A stretch of DNA of 64,000 bases, taken from the NCBI GenBank assembly GCA_032718565.1, contig JAVGVS010000107.1, positions 546,041 through 610,040 of the forward strand, in the 5' to 3' direction. A program made the translations under genes and the position numbers. Position 1 is the first letter of the stretch, and the number at the start of each line of letters is the position of its first letter. This stretch comes from Distichodus sexfasciatus. Its lineage: Eukaryota; Chordata; Actinopteri; Characiformes; Distichodontidae. Positions 24,131-36,752 of the stretch are shown in pieces. The notes under the pieces are model-generated. The model was given only the letters and a program-made list of their open reading frames with translations, made no database searches and had not been told where the DNA came from.

Positions 24131-26066
24131 GACACTAATTAAACAGAGGTTAATGACCCTACAACTAGACACTGCCTGGTCTCATCAGAGCCTTAAGGTT
24201 TGCACAGTATTCACTATTGTTATGCTCTGCCTGAAGGGTGAAGGTGATTAAAACAGTGATAAAAAAGTATGTATAGAAACTGTAATAAACTCTGTTTGTC
24301 TGATTTTTTTTGCCCAGAAGTGTTAATTTAGATGCACACTATAATAATATACAGTAACATACAATATAACTATAGATATAGATATATTGATATGTAGTTT
24401 GTGTTTGTAGCAGTATAATATCATATTATTGTGCATATTGTAGCGTATTGAAGAACTGAAGATTAGCTCAGTCACATCGATAATCAACATTCTGAAATAT
24501 TCCTAACAATATGGCACAGATTCATGCTATCAGTGCTAACAGATGGCATGCCACAGCTAATATTTCCTTAGTCACTTCACACCGAATGATTCATTAAAGA
24601 AACCCGCATGGTCGGATGTCACACTTAGAAATCTGTCTCTGCCATTTTCTGCTTCTCTATCAGCCTGGCACCTAGAGAAAGAGGAACTAGCCAACAACGG
24701 ATTTGTGCCTTGAATAAACCTGAAAACCACAGGGTTGTCACCAGTCACTAGAGATGCGTCATGTCACAGCCTCGACTAAAGAGCTGTCGTTTTTGTAATT
24801 TGACTTGATTAGACTGGGGAGACTGTGTGGTGAGACATTTTATGCTGAAAGGTTTGTCATCTGCTTGGAGGTTAGTAGAGAGGATGTTAATAAGGGATGA
24901 GAAAATGAACGGAGAGATAAAGAAGATGTGAAAGAAAATAGGCAGGGAGGACGGAAGTAATAAGAGTTACTTAGTTATTGCCAAACTGTCACAGATAGAT
25001 AGATAAATGGAGAGACTAAGAGCGGGAGAGTAAAAGACAAGGAGTGAGAAATCCCTTTACCCCTAAAATGTACGTTCAGGTAAAACATTCCCCCTTCTTT
25101 AGGCTCATGCCTTAAGACAAGCCACCACACTCCAAACCAGCACATACACACAGACACTCATGGACAGGTGGAAGGAGCACTGTGAAAGTCATTAGGAAGA
25201 TTAATCCTGGTCCACGAGACCCTATCAGTCACACAGTGTGACCTCCCCAACTGTCACTTCATAATGGAGTCTAGCTGACAAATAACTGGGGAGAGAGAGA
25301 GATTTAACTCTGTGTGAAACACACCACAGCTCTCTGAAATTCACCTTAAAGACCATGGTGAAATTGCGTGTGAATTACTCTTGAATTAGCTATTTTTAAG
25401 AAACTCCCAAGCAGGTTGTGGTAACACATTCTTTATAACCAATACGAGAGAACGTTTAAAGAACATCGACATTATCACTAAAATTTTAATGAAATTTGTA
25501 GGTTTATTAGGGGGACAAACTATGGAAGTACACAAATGGGAAATATTCTTTTTAAAAGTTACATTGGTGGGAGATATGCCATTTTTAAACATTGATATGT
25601 CACTAATTAGCAAATGCCAGGAACAATTCCATTCCAACTTTATTAATAAAGCACATTTAAAACAACAGAGTTGAGCCAAAGTGGTGTATAGTCACCTAAA
25701 CAAGAACATACCAATATAAGCCTATACATATCCATAGACATACAGTATATGCATATAAATATACATCCATACATACAAACATAAAAACAAGAGACTTCAG
25801 CAACTCACGTTGAGGTAAAAGCTAAAGAAAACAAATGCGTTTGTATAAGAGATTTAAAAATGGGGAGAGAAGAAGCCTGCCTAATAACTAAAGGTAACTT
25901 GTTCCAGAGTTTGGAAACAGACTTTTCCTTTTCCGTGAAAGGAAAGTCTGGCTAATCCCAACATAAAGGGCATTGCAATAGTCCAGAGGAGTTGTAATAA
26001 AAGCATGGATCACCGTCTCAAAATCAAGCTGTGTCAAGACAGGTTTCAGCTTAGCGATCTGCCTTA

Positions 26067-27180
26067 ATTGAAAAAAGCTTTTCTGAACAACTCTAAAGTG
26101 CTAATTTGCTTGTCCAATTTAAAATCACAATCCATTATCACTCCCAAGTTAGTAACAGAGCTTTTTAAATGGGGTTTCAGAGATCCAAGATTAAAAGAGG
26201 GGGCCACAGAGGTACCACTTGGACCAAACAAAACAACTTCTGTTTTCTTTCCATTAAAACTCAACAAGTTTAAAGACATCCACGCCTTGATGTCGTCAAG
26301 GCATTCCAGTAGAGGCTGGATGGAATATGTGACCCAATTCCACTGGAATTGAATTCCTCACCTCAAGAAAGTCATGTTTTTAGGATGGAAAGGGTAAGTT
26401 TTCAGCGAAAATTTATTCACAACAGTACAGTATAGACCTTCCACTGTTTCAAAACACTAAAAACAAAAAATCCAAAATATTACCCCAAGCAACATAAACG
26501 GTCATTTCTCTCGGAAACCTCCATTGCAACAAGCGACTGGTTTTGCCGTGGAGGGTCACATATGGGCTATTTCGTTTTAATGAGATATAAATTTGGCAAT
26601 CATCTGCATAGCAGTGAAAAGAAATTCCATGTTTTCTCAAAATAGAGCCCAGCAGAAGCCGATAAAGAGAGAAAAGAAGGGGCCCAAGAATTGAACCTTG
26701 TGGCACTCCACAATCAAGAAGCATTAAAGGAGACCTAAAATCACCCATACCAACAGAGAAACTTCTGTCTGCCAGGTACGAACCGAACCAGTCCAATGCT
26801 GCACCCTTGATGCCCACCCAGTGCTCCAAACATGAAAGAAGGATAGTAAGCTCAACGGTATTGAACGCAGCAGTCAAATCTAAGAGGACGAAAATAACAA
26901 AGTTTCCACAGTCATTAGCTAAAAAGATGTCATTAAAAACCTCTAAGAGTGCAGTCTCAGTGCTATGCCGAGTTTCAAAACCAGACTGGAATACCTCAAG
27001 AATACGATTCTGATCTAAAAAAGCATTCACTTGGATGAAAACAATTTTCTCCAAAATCTTTGAAAGTCTAGAAATTGGCCTATAATTCGACATGACTGAG
27101 GGATTAAGACTAGGTTTTATAAAAAGTGTCTGTACAACAGCATGTTTAAAAGATGCAGGAACAACACCAGACAATGACAA
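26067..27180 (-). pseudogene. Reverse transcriptase of the L2-like LINE (broken)
   Basis: Motifs read in order: SNYRPISRLSKILEKI, QSGFETRHSTETALL, VLLDLTAAFNTV, GVPQGSILGPLLFSLY, HCYADDCQIYISLK, then after the MITE LLECLDDIKAWMSLNLL, FNGKKTEVVLFGP and NLGVIMDCDFKLDKQI. The YADD catalytic box and the PQGSILGPLLF motif place it in the L2/CR1-like non-LTR group. It lacks the endonuclease, and the MITE removes continuity, so it is inactive. The last residues of the upstream open frame (LHGKTSRLLQWRFPREM) are MITE-derived, not LINE. Confidence 0.9.
26325..26563. mobile_element. MITE inserted in the LINE reverse transcriptase
   Basis: The ends atatgtgac and gtcacatat are inverted, with actggttttgccgtg just inside one end. 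The interior matches 36753-37381 in inverse orientation (gaaacagtgg/ccactgtttc, cataaacggtcat). LINE coding sequence resumes on each side. Confidence 0.85.
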
Positions 27181-27429
27181 AGAAGGCTAAGTCTCACATA
27201 ATATAGTTTAGCCCCTGTGAGCCAAATTATACTGATTATTGAGGACAATAAATCAGTAATAGTGCTGTAATAGTGACATTAATAAAGCTGTCCTACGCAC
27301 AATGTGACCCTTCATAATCTGAAATGTTTGCTACAGAGATTATAAAGTTTATTAACACTACAGTATCAGTCATACGTTTAATGACAAAAAGCAGCTTTTC
27401 ATGGCAATATTCACCCTTCCTTTGTTACA

Positions 27430-27760
27430 GTGGTTCGCGCACAAAGTGGTAGAGTTTAAGAGTTGAATCTGTTATTGGAAATTGTGGAGCTATTTTTCAC
27501 TAATAGAGCCAGCTCCTCCGTTATCTCCTTCTCAACACGCCTGCGTTTAGGACGGAACTCCAGCGTCCGCATGCACTTAGACGACCGTGAGAACTATCAA
27601 GTATCGCCCGCAAATCGACCACTAATCGACGATAATACTTACACTCTAATGGCCCTAAAGCTAAGGCACCAAAAATATCAGATGCTGTAATAAGGCGTAA
27701 TGGGATAACACACATCGGCCAACAATATTTGACCCATAAATGGTTCAGCAACAGCAGCTC
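27430..27760. other. Unassigned GC-richer segment
   Basis: Both strands are open here for 75-76 codons and CpG is high (gcccgcaaatcgaccac) relative to neighbours. No family is recognised. It may be a decayed transposon. Confidence 0.25.
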
Positions 27761-29559
27761 GGGGAAACAATCTCTTCAGGCAGTTCTGGAGTCAAGCCAG
27801 TTACATTTTCTGTAAAGGTTTTGCTGCTGGAATTCTGCTCAGTAATTCCATATGGCTTCAGCATGTGAGGTTGATTTATGGGAACCAACAGGACGAAGAG
27901 GGTCAAGGCATGAGGCAGAAGGTTTCGCTAGGTTATGGGAAGATTGAAAGGCCGGGTGAAAGAGTGGGGGATGGCTTGGCTACTCTATCTTTGAAGGGTT
28001 TTCCTGGACTGGTTGGTTTTTAGATCTATCATCTAATTGAGATGTAGAATCATAAAGCCAGACTACACTAGACTGCACAGCTGAGACCTGCAAACTGAGA
28101 GACTGCCAGAGAGAAACAGATGATCTGTCTTTTCATGATTGCTACTGTAATGGCTGCACTATACTTCAAATGAAATGGAAATTCATTTCGGCATGACAGC
28201 ACACTGGCACGATGGCATGGCCGCTACTGAGTCTGGGTTCTGATTGCTGCTTTTCATGCAAGAGCTTTTCACACTGTGTACATTTTGCCATCTCAAATTT
28301 CTGGAAAATGTTTCTTCAAAATATTTAGTTCATTGAACACACCTGGTTGAAACTGCTCTGCAATTTTAAGGGACTGGTAGCACAAACGTTAGAAGCACAT
28401 ACAGTTCCATTATAAAGTGAACACATTTTTAGTCCAAATTTTGTCTGAATTGAGTCAACCCAACCTTAAGCAACATTATGAATTTGTAAAATAAGCTTCA
28501 AACAACACCACGCCAAAACCGGACATTATAAACACTCAGCAAAAGTGCATTTAGTCCAAAAATTTCAAATGATTTGTGTTGGAGTGTTGGTGGTTGAAGC
28601 TGCTAATATGCATGCAACCAGTAATTCTGTTTCTTGTATTGTGCCAGAATGTGGCAATCATTATTCTTTCAAGTCCACATTCTACCCAATAACACAAAGC
28701 ATCCATGCAGCTAATTAATCACAGAGAGTAACCTGTGACATACAAATGCATTTTTTGCTGTTCACACTTTCTCTCAATAAAACTGCAGCCATCAAACGGA
28801 GTATTAGCCTCAGAATGCGAATGGTAAACGGAATTAAATCTGTCTCACAACGTGTGATCCGTCCTCTGTGGTACTGTATTATTAAGTCCTGCTGTCTTCC
28901 TGCCCCAGTGCTCTAAAATTGGGCTCCCTCTGACAGAGGTGCAGATGTTAGGAAATGAGAACAGTGTGTAAAAAATTACGCACTCCTCACACAGCTGGAT
29001 CTGCCAACAGTGAAGGTTGCAAAGGCTCTTTTTCCCACCTCTTTTCTTTTCCACGCACCTTGGTACCTGTGAGGATCATTAACACATGTAGAAATAGCTG
29101 AATGCTTTTAGACGTTGATGCTGTAGATCGGTGGTTACCGGCAGAGTGATTTTTATCTCATGCTGATCAAATTCTCTCCTTGCTCTTAAATCAAAAATTT
29201 CCCTCCGATTAGCCCCCACTGCTCTGTGAAACTACTTGGGTAATGCAGCTTTTCAGCCTAGACGGACTGCATCATGGGGTAGATCATTGGATTTCCTTGT
29301 CATTTTAAGTGCTGAATAGCTTCACTACTGAACAGAGACAAAGATGTTTTCTGTGTTCCAGGGTCAAGATGTGTACCATGGAAGAATGGCAAGTGGCAAC
29401 AGCAAGAGAAAAATATGAAAAATATGTATGTGTGTGTCATTGTAACAGTTAGACAAACTACTATTCTTGATTGTAAATACCATTATGCAAAATGTGAGGT
29501 TAAGGTTAAGTTTCAGAAAATGCTCATGTGGTTAAAATTATGTCTCAGTTGAAGTGGAA

Positions 29560-29735
29560 ATGATTGTTCGTCATTGTAAACACAATAGCACAGTACACGG
29601 CACCACAATCAAATGTGACCTCTGCATTTGACCCATCCCCGTAGGAGCCAGTATCTTGCTCACGAGTATCTAAATGTTACATTCACATGTCCAAGATTTG
29701 AACCGGTGACTGGTTCAAATGGTCACATCAGCAAA
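29560..29735 (-). mobile_element. SINE family A, reverse, truncated
   Basis: cgtcattgtaaacacaatag, ctgcatttgacccatccccg and a head-proximal gatttgaaccggtgac element. Confidence 0.8.
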
Positions 29736-30144
29736 TCCCTACGTCTTACACTCCCACTGCCCCAGCTCTACAACTTGACACTTTCTACCCACCTACAGTA
29801 TATGCCAATGTAATTCAAAACTAACTCACACTGAAGGCCAAGGATGCTCTCAAAGGATCATGTTCAGCACAAAGTATCATAAGTAGGTTACATAAGCCTG
29901 CAATGTTCTCGCATCCGAAACAGTACTGCAGAAACGATGAACATGAGACTGCTTGAGATCTGATGAAATAACTATAAAGTTACATTTACACTGAGTATTT
30001 GGTGTATATCAAATTCCAAATTCATCATGTGTACTAAATCAAAGGAGTTCATAGACTCGTAGTGGTGAGTGGACTTGAGTGTTTTTCCATGATACTATGA
30101 GCTCTGGTATCAGTGGTTGCTCAGTGACCATGAAGTCTTGAGGT

Positions 30145-30330
30145 CGAAAGGTGACCTCTGCATTTAATCCATCTCTGAAGGAGCAGTCGGCAGCGCCCGG
30201 AGAACCGTGCTTATGAACGGTACCTTGCTCATGAGTACCTCAGTGGTACCTTTACCAGTTCAGGATTCAAACGGGCAGGCTTCGGATCTTGCCGCAAACT
30301 CCTTAAGCGTTATGCTACCAACTGCGCCTA
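30145..30330 (-). mobile_element. SINE family A, reverse, 5' part
   Basis: gacctctgcatttaatccat, ggtaccttgctcatgagtac, caggattcaaacgg and a head with gcgttatgctacca. The tail past the 'gaggtc' block is missing. Confidence 0.75.
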
Positions 30331-30953
30331 TGTACTACCAGCACCAAGCCTCCGAACGAGGCAATTAACCTCAAGGTCCTCCAGGAAGACTGTTAAGCGG
30401 GGCTTAAAATTCAAAATACAGACAACGTACTACAGAATAGAGATGTCACGTTGTCAAAACAAGGTGTTTGTGGTCAAAATGGTGGTATTTCATATTGCAG
30501 TGTGTGGATACGAGATGTGGTTCATTGGTAAGCCTGAACAAAAAGTACATTTGATCTTTCCACCCTGGGAATAAAGAAGATCAAATGGACAAAAATCTAC
30601 AAATCAGCAACACTGAGGATGGTGAGCATTATGAAAACACACAGACCTAGACAGAGATCATAGAACACAAAGTTCTGTTTGCTAAAGTCAAACTCAACTA
30701 AATCAGTAAAGTAGAACTGAGAGAATACAATATGATGCATAAGAAGGATTATTGTTCCATAATATAACACAGACAACATCCTCATACAATTCTGCTGTTT
30801 TGAGCATTTCTTCTGTCATCTTTATTCTCTCTTTCAGCATTGAAAATCCCCTTAGCTTCTTGGTATTTGTCTCTCAGTTCAAATCCCTGCTTTCCCATTT
30901 TCTCTGTCTCTCTAACATGCAAGCTGATGAGCTGCCTTATCAGTCCCAAACCT

Positions 30954-30958
<5 letters not shown>

Positions 30959-31012
<54 letters not shown>
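30959..31012. repeat. (AC)n microsatellite
   Basis: About 27 uninterrupted AC units. Confidence 0.97.
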
Positions 31013-31014
<2 letters not shown>

Positions 31015-31524
31015 ACTGATAGATAGGGTGAGGTTTCCTGACTGTGACCCACAAAGTCATCCATCTATCACTCCATCCTTCCATCCCTCCCTCCCTCCAT
31101 CCTTCCTCTGCTCTCATATCCAATGAGGGGTGAAGCCTTTGAAGCACCTATTCTTTCCATTCTGTTCTCTGTGATAAAGAGGTGACTCTGTTTTCATTCC
31201 CTGGTAACGTTATTACAGGGACCACGAACACACACACACATCTAGACTACAGATCCAGGCATTTTTTGTGCATTTCATTTTTCCATGGCTTTTCATGGAG
31301 AATAAATCCTTTTTCATCAGCATCTCTCTCTCCCTTCCTGTGGAAATCCATACCATCAGGTCATCATCACCTGGGCCATTATCACGCTTATGGACACCAT
31401 AATGCTTCTACATCACGTACATCAACAATCTGAAGCCAGATTCAGTAGTAGAAGCTTTTAATGAATATTAAAGGGTTAGTCAAAGGGTTAGGCAATCACA
31501 AGCTAATGAAGTGATGGGGGGCTG

Positions 31525-31632
31525 GTTTCTTGCTCATGGATTAAGCCTAGTCTTGGACTAATTGCACCATTGGAGATTTACCATTCAAACTCAAAGTTAG
31601 CCAAGGATTAGGCTTAATCCTTGACTGGGCAA
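31525..31632. mobile_element. Short palindromic repeat
   Basis: ggattaagcctagtcttgga at left and aaggattaggcttaatcctt at right form inverted arms around an 'attgcaccattggagattta' core. This resembles a common fish repeat. Confidence 0.55.
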
Positions 31633-31719
31633 TGTGCAGAAGGAGTGCAGACTGGAATCCAAACAATGGGCAATGGAAGCAAACCTTTAAATCAGGGAGA
31701 ATTCAAGGATACAAAGCAA

Positions 31720-31865
31720 AGATGTCGTGGTTTTTAATCTAACCCTACCTCCAGCACTACCACCATTGAGTTCCTGAGCAAGTTGCTCCAGGGAGACTGT
31801 CCCCGTAATTAGGAAATGAAAGTCATTTTGGATAAGAGTGTCTGCTAAATGCTGTCGATGTCGAT
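31720..31865 (+). repeat. SINE-like 3' fragment
   Basis: cctgagcaagttgctccagg, gtaattaggaaatgaaagtc and ttggataagagtgtctgcta match a tRNA-SINE 3' module. A related copy follows at 31962-32110. Confidence 0.6.
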
Positions 31866-31961
31866 GAAGAGAGATCTGGGACAGAGAGTAGCAGAGAACA
31901 GACAAGATGGATCAGTACACACCTGTAAAAAGTAAAGGTGAAAAACTCAGTAAATACAGTA

Positions 31962-32110
31962 AAAACAGGAAGGCCTGGTGTTGGTGCAGTGGTCTTGATG
32001 ACCATAAGATTGGGAGTTTAGGAGAGCCTAAAACTACTGAGCAGGCCCTTAACCCCAAGCTGCTCCAGGGAAACTGTCCCTGTAATTAGGAAACGGAAGT
32101 TGCTCTGGAT
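31962..32110 (+). repeat. SINE-like fragment, second copy
   Basis: gcaggcccttaaccccaagc, tgctccagggaaactgtccc and gttgctctggatgagaaaac parallel 31720-31865. Confidence 0.6.
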
Positions 32111-32689
32111 GAGAAAACCTGATGTCATAAATATAATAGGTACTCTAGTACTCTATATAGTCTTTAGGGGCATGGAGGCTATATTTCACCTGGAACTGTC
32201 ACATTAAAATCTGTCCATTTGAAGCTTTGCCTTTTTGTAAGCTCATTATTTTTGTTCATTTCGAAATCTCACCTTCAGTTCGTTAAGGCCTTGCCAGCAC
32301 CGATATGTAATGTGTCTCTTTATTGATCCTCATTGTTAAAGTTACTTCTGATTTCATCACTTTGAGGATCATGTGCTACTTTGCCGCATCTCTGTTCGCT
32401 ACATGCCATCGCCATCTCGCCAATTAGGTCTTTCCTCCTCAGTTTAAAAGCATGAAAGAGAGTACTGTAAGCAGAGCTGACAGAATTGGGCTGTGGAAAT
32501 CCCTTTATAAAGTTACAAGCGTATGGCAAAGAGAGGAAAAATGACAAAATGAGAGCAACACAACCTCCCAGTCGAACGGGATCACAGAGAGACGGATTTT
32601 TGGGGGCGCTCTTGAAATCAGGGGAAAAAAAATAAGCTCCCGTTAGTCCCTCTGAAATAAAATCCTCCGCTTCTCCCCTTCCTCATATG

Positions 32690-32890
32690 AAGCAAAGAAA
32701 CAGCTGCTGGCTTGTTTTTTTAATTAACATTTAATGTAATGAAGTCTCAGAGGTATCGCCCATGCTAAAAAACTGGCATACTCCATCCTGGTTTGTCATA
32801 CAAAACCATTAACCGCTTCAGCCACAAGCGCCCGGCTGCCCCTAACGAGGACTGTTAATTAAAACATTTAATGCAATACAGATGGTAAAA
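32690..32890. promoter_or_regulatory. Candidate conserved noncoding element
   Basis: A non-repetitive stretch with homeobox-type ATTA/TTAAT sites, including ttaattaacatttaatgtaa and gttaattaaaacatttaatg around a GC-rich centre. Proposed on motif density only. Confidence 0.2.
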
Positions 32891-33364
32891 CAACACAGAT
32901 GGTTAAATGTTCACTTCCGACTGATGCTAGTTTGACTTTTTCACTTTATAAAGTCATGTACTTGACTAGCTTCCAGCAAATTCTATATAACACAGCAATT
33001 ATGCTGTCCAGCTGGGGGTTCATTGAGTAGGGAACCTTGAGGTCAGCAGCCTCAAAATCGATGAAATCCAGACCCAGCATAAATAATAACTTACCACACA
33101 CTACACTAACAATGTTAGCCTCTTTCAAAACAAGTTGATATAGACTTTGCTCTTAGCTGAATATACTACCGCCCTCATATTTCAAGAGAAAAAAGCAAAC
33201 AAATCGCATAGTTGAGCTATAAGTCAAGCTATTTATATAGCAGTTCATAATCAATAATGTTTATTGTTGAGTTTAACAGCATTTGTGGACTGCAAAGTAC
33301 TGCTGTACATCGCTCCGGATAAGATCGTCTGCAAAATACTGTAAATGTAAATGTAAGTTTGGGG

Positions 33365-33460
33365 CAGCTGCTCCTTCATGAATGGGTTAAATGCAGAGGT
33401 CACATTTGCTTGTGGTGCACTGTGTGGTGTGTTCACAATGACAAATAATCACTCACGTTC
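33365..33460 (+). mobile_element. SINE family A, 3' end
   Basis: ctccttcatgaatgggttaa, gaggtcacatttgcttgtgg and gttcacaatgacaaataatc. Confidence 0.8.
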
Positions 33461-34359
33461 AAGTTCATTATTTTCCATTTTCAATCATTTTCTGTCCTTT
33501 CTTCACCTCCATCCTTCTTCTCATATATTTTTTAAAGTTTCTTCATTTCCTTCCCCATCTTTATCCCTTACTCTTTTTCTAGTCTTTTTCTCTGCCTAAA
33601 TCTTTCCTACTGTTTATTCCTTTTCTGCTCTTCTTTGTTTCTGACACAGATGAGGAGATTGGCATGTTTCTTTACAAATGAGCAGTAAACTAAACCAAGC
33701 CACACTACTCCCACTAGGTCAATTAATCTACACACAGGTCAGAAGTGTGATGTACTGCATACATCTGAGCGATTAATGATAAGCAAAGTCATCAAAATGT
33801 ACACGCCCAGGTGCGAGACGTCCGATATGGATGCTTTTCTCTGGTACCTTTTAGGGCTGTTACATTTCCAGGTTGTGTTTTTGTACATATCTTTGTGAAG
33901 CCTTGCCAACTCGGTTGCCTTACAAAACATGTTCAATTGTGCTGATCTTTAACGCTGTTTTTTTCATCTTAGAATGACTTTTTCAGTGTGTTTGCCTTCC
34001 CAGTGCCTTTCTTTTTTCTATTTATTTGATCTTACTCTTGGTTAAAATCTCTGATTTTGAATTTCTGCTATAACTGTTTGACTTAAACCGGGCCTATATT
34101 TCTTACTCAAATTTGAATTCACTGCCTCAAATCTGTTTCCTGGCTCTAAATTCTCATTTAGTTTGATCACTACATTGACCTCCTTCACCAAGTGTTTTCT
34201 TAAATTTGTTCTTAACAATGTTAAGACATTTACATAGTATAATATCGTACAACTGTAGAATTGAAGAAAACCTTATAAGCTAATGTTTTACACAAACAGG
34301 CAGCTGTAGGTTCTGTTCTTACCTAGAAACAAATCTTAAGCAAGAAAACATTGTTGAAC

Positions 34360-34640
34360 TTCATTACATTACATTACACTTGGCAGACACTTTTATCCAA
34401 AATGACTTACAACAGGGTAAAACTATTCAAGCTTGGGACCATGAGAGAACTAGCAAAGGGTACTAAGGGCTAAGTTCTAAGTGTAGGAGGGTGAAGGGAT
34501 CTTCAGTAGGTTTAGTCAGAGAGGAGGTGCTCTCTGAAAAGACGAGTCTACAGGAGGCCCTTGAAGATGGAGAAGGATGCACATGTTCTGGTGGCTCTGG
34601 GCAGCTCATTCCACCAGAACGTCAAAATCTTCGCAAAAAC
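34360..34640 (+). repeat. Interspersed repeat (cattacatta... type)
   Basis: It starts cattacattacattacactt then ggcagacacttttatccaaa and continues to ctggtggctctgggcagctc, a sequence seen widely in fish genomes. The family was not assigned. Confidence 0.55.
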
Positions 34641-34946
34641 TGTATAAGTGGGGGTTTTTTTTGTTTTTTTTCAGAACAAATTTCTTCTTAAGAATGGTTG
34701 ATGAATTATGCCTTTTGTGATAAAAACACCACATGCAATTTCATCTGCAACTCCAGATAACATTTTTATTTCCTGGTCTTGGATGGACAAGCAGAAACTA
34801 CTGTTAAAATGTTAAAAAATACTGTTGCAACTGTAAAGTGTCAAAAATGTGAGTTATTTATGAAAAGAGAAATAAGCCCAATAATGGTAATGATGTAAGT
34901 AATAAATGCAACCCAATGGGATTTTCTTTTAACATAATTGCTAAAT

Positions 34947-34952
<6 letters not shown>

Positions 34953-35019
<67 letters not shown>
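34953..35019. repeat. (AT)n microsatellite
   Basis: About 33 uninterrupted TA units inside the inverted-repeat structure. Confidence 0.97.
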
Positions 35020-35021
<2 letters not shown>

Positions 35022-36752
35022 ACTATCCTCAAAATGGGACTGAGGATTTAGGGAGGGGGTGGTTTCCTGGCAATGTAATGATGGACAGGAATGCATTGGT
35101 GCTTACAGAGTGAGAGATTTTCTGGAGCTTTGGGGTCACGCTCATAATTAGCATTGGCGAGGGGAACAGCTGGGACATACAGAGCCGACCTCTTATGGCA
35201 AAAGCTCCCAGTCCCAATGCTAAGTCACTCACTGCAATCAATAATTCAAACCAGGGGTGTGACAGTACACACTTTTCACAGTACATACTATTAACTACCA
35301 CTTTGACATTTCATGAGTTGGTGAAAATAAAAGTTTAAAAAAATTGCTTGATCAACAGATTCACCAATCATTAGTAAAAATACATTTTGGTCACAAAAAC
35401 CATTTTACAGTTGTCACAAAAGATTCTGACATTCTTTAAGTTATCTTATTTAGATTTGTTTGCTAGGTAAAACAGAAGCTATAACTGCTGAAGAGGACTC
35501 TTACTCCAAGTTGATTGCATGCCTGTTTGTGCAAAACATTAGCTTATAATGTTTTCTTCAATCCAACAACTGTACAATATTATACTATTTAAATGTTTTC
35601 TTAGAACAAATTTAAGAAAAATGTAAGAAAGATTCATTCATTCAAGAGATGCATCTTTTTGACATGTTTATGGGGATTTATTCATTTATTTTTATGCCAT
35701 CTTTATTTCCAAAAGAAGAAAGTGCTCAAGAGATCATTAACTATCAAAACTTTTAATAAGCGCCTCGACACCAGACAAAATAGTACCACACTGTTTTGGT
35801 GGAAATATGTTTAGAGAGATGGTTAGAAAATTAGAGTAACTGCCAAATTGTCATAGACAGAAGGATATTCACAGAGACTGAGAGAAAGCAGAGAGAATAA
35901 GAGAGACAGAGCGAGAGAGAAAGATTACACATGCATTTCGGTGGAACATTTCATCAAGATTTCACCCCTCTCCCTGATCTTCTCAGCACTTCAGGACAGA
36001 ATGACCTTCACTTTTACTGAGTATTGATCAGTGCTGAATGATAAGGCCAAAGCTGGAGCACTCAATGGCCAAAGCTCAGACTTCGCCGATCTCTGTGTGC
36101 GCTCAGCATAAAGGCGAATCACAAATCTCCTTCAGAGGATTTTCGTGGCAAATTAGCACTTAATGTCACGCTGGACTGATTCAATGATCCAAATGACTGC
36201 CAAGCATCAAACTGCTCTAAGCTTGACTGACTACAATCCAGTAGGGCCCATTATGGAGTGGAATTATAATGGTTGAAGACAGGTGTTGTTGTCTTCAATC
36301 TGATGTTAGGAGCTCATCATCCTTAAGGTAATGCCATTGTCATGATGTCTGGTTATTAAAGGACATAAAATTAGCGAGACACTCAAACATTTACTGGCCC
36401 ATTTCCAATTGGGCAAATCCTCATTCCAAGCAGTTCATGCAGAGTTAGTGCAATTAAATAAAGATAAAACACACTGAAATGGGCTGAGGTGGCCTAAATG
36501 TTTTCAAGCTTTTTGTCATTTTCCCATTAGCCCACACTGACCACAACAGAAAGTTTTCCTAGATAATCAACACCCCCGTTTGTCAACGGCCCCTCCTTCA
36601 TAGCGAGGGGTCAGACGTAATCAGAGTAGAGGGGTCGGAGGGAAAACCATTACACCACATGCTAAATGTGACCTTTAGAAAGGAGAAAAGAAGGAGGAGA
36701 GAGTCACTGGCTTCCTGTATTCATTCACCAAGCCAATACTTAAACTGTCAAA

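Larger units (their letters stand above)
25840..27186 (-). mobile_element. L2-like LINE fragment, split by a MITE
   Basis: Reverse-transcriptase sequence runs on the minus strand from 27186 down to about 26564, is interrupted by a MITE at 26325-26563, and resumes to about 26060. The part from 26060 to 25840 resembles LINE 3' DNA ('gcattgcaatagtccagagg'). It is 5'-truncated. Confidence 0.85.
34190..35640. repeat. 1.4 kb structure bounded by long inverted repeats
   Basis: The left arm (about 34195-34345) and right arm (about 35450-35630) are inverse copies: ttcttaaatttgttctta, agtataatat, gaagaaaac and tataagctaatgtttt recur inverted on the right, which carries about 50 extra bases. The interior includes a fish repeat (34360-34640) and an AT microsatellite. 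Confidence 0.75.

Noticed and set aside
24960..25060. Similarity between this stretch and 35835-35930 (gccaaactgtcacagac-like, then AG-rich)
   Set aside because: Short and mostly low-complexity; not enough to call a repeat family.
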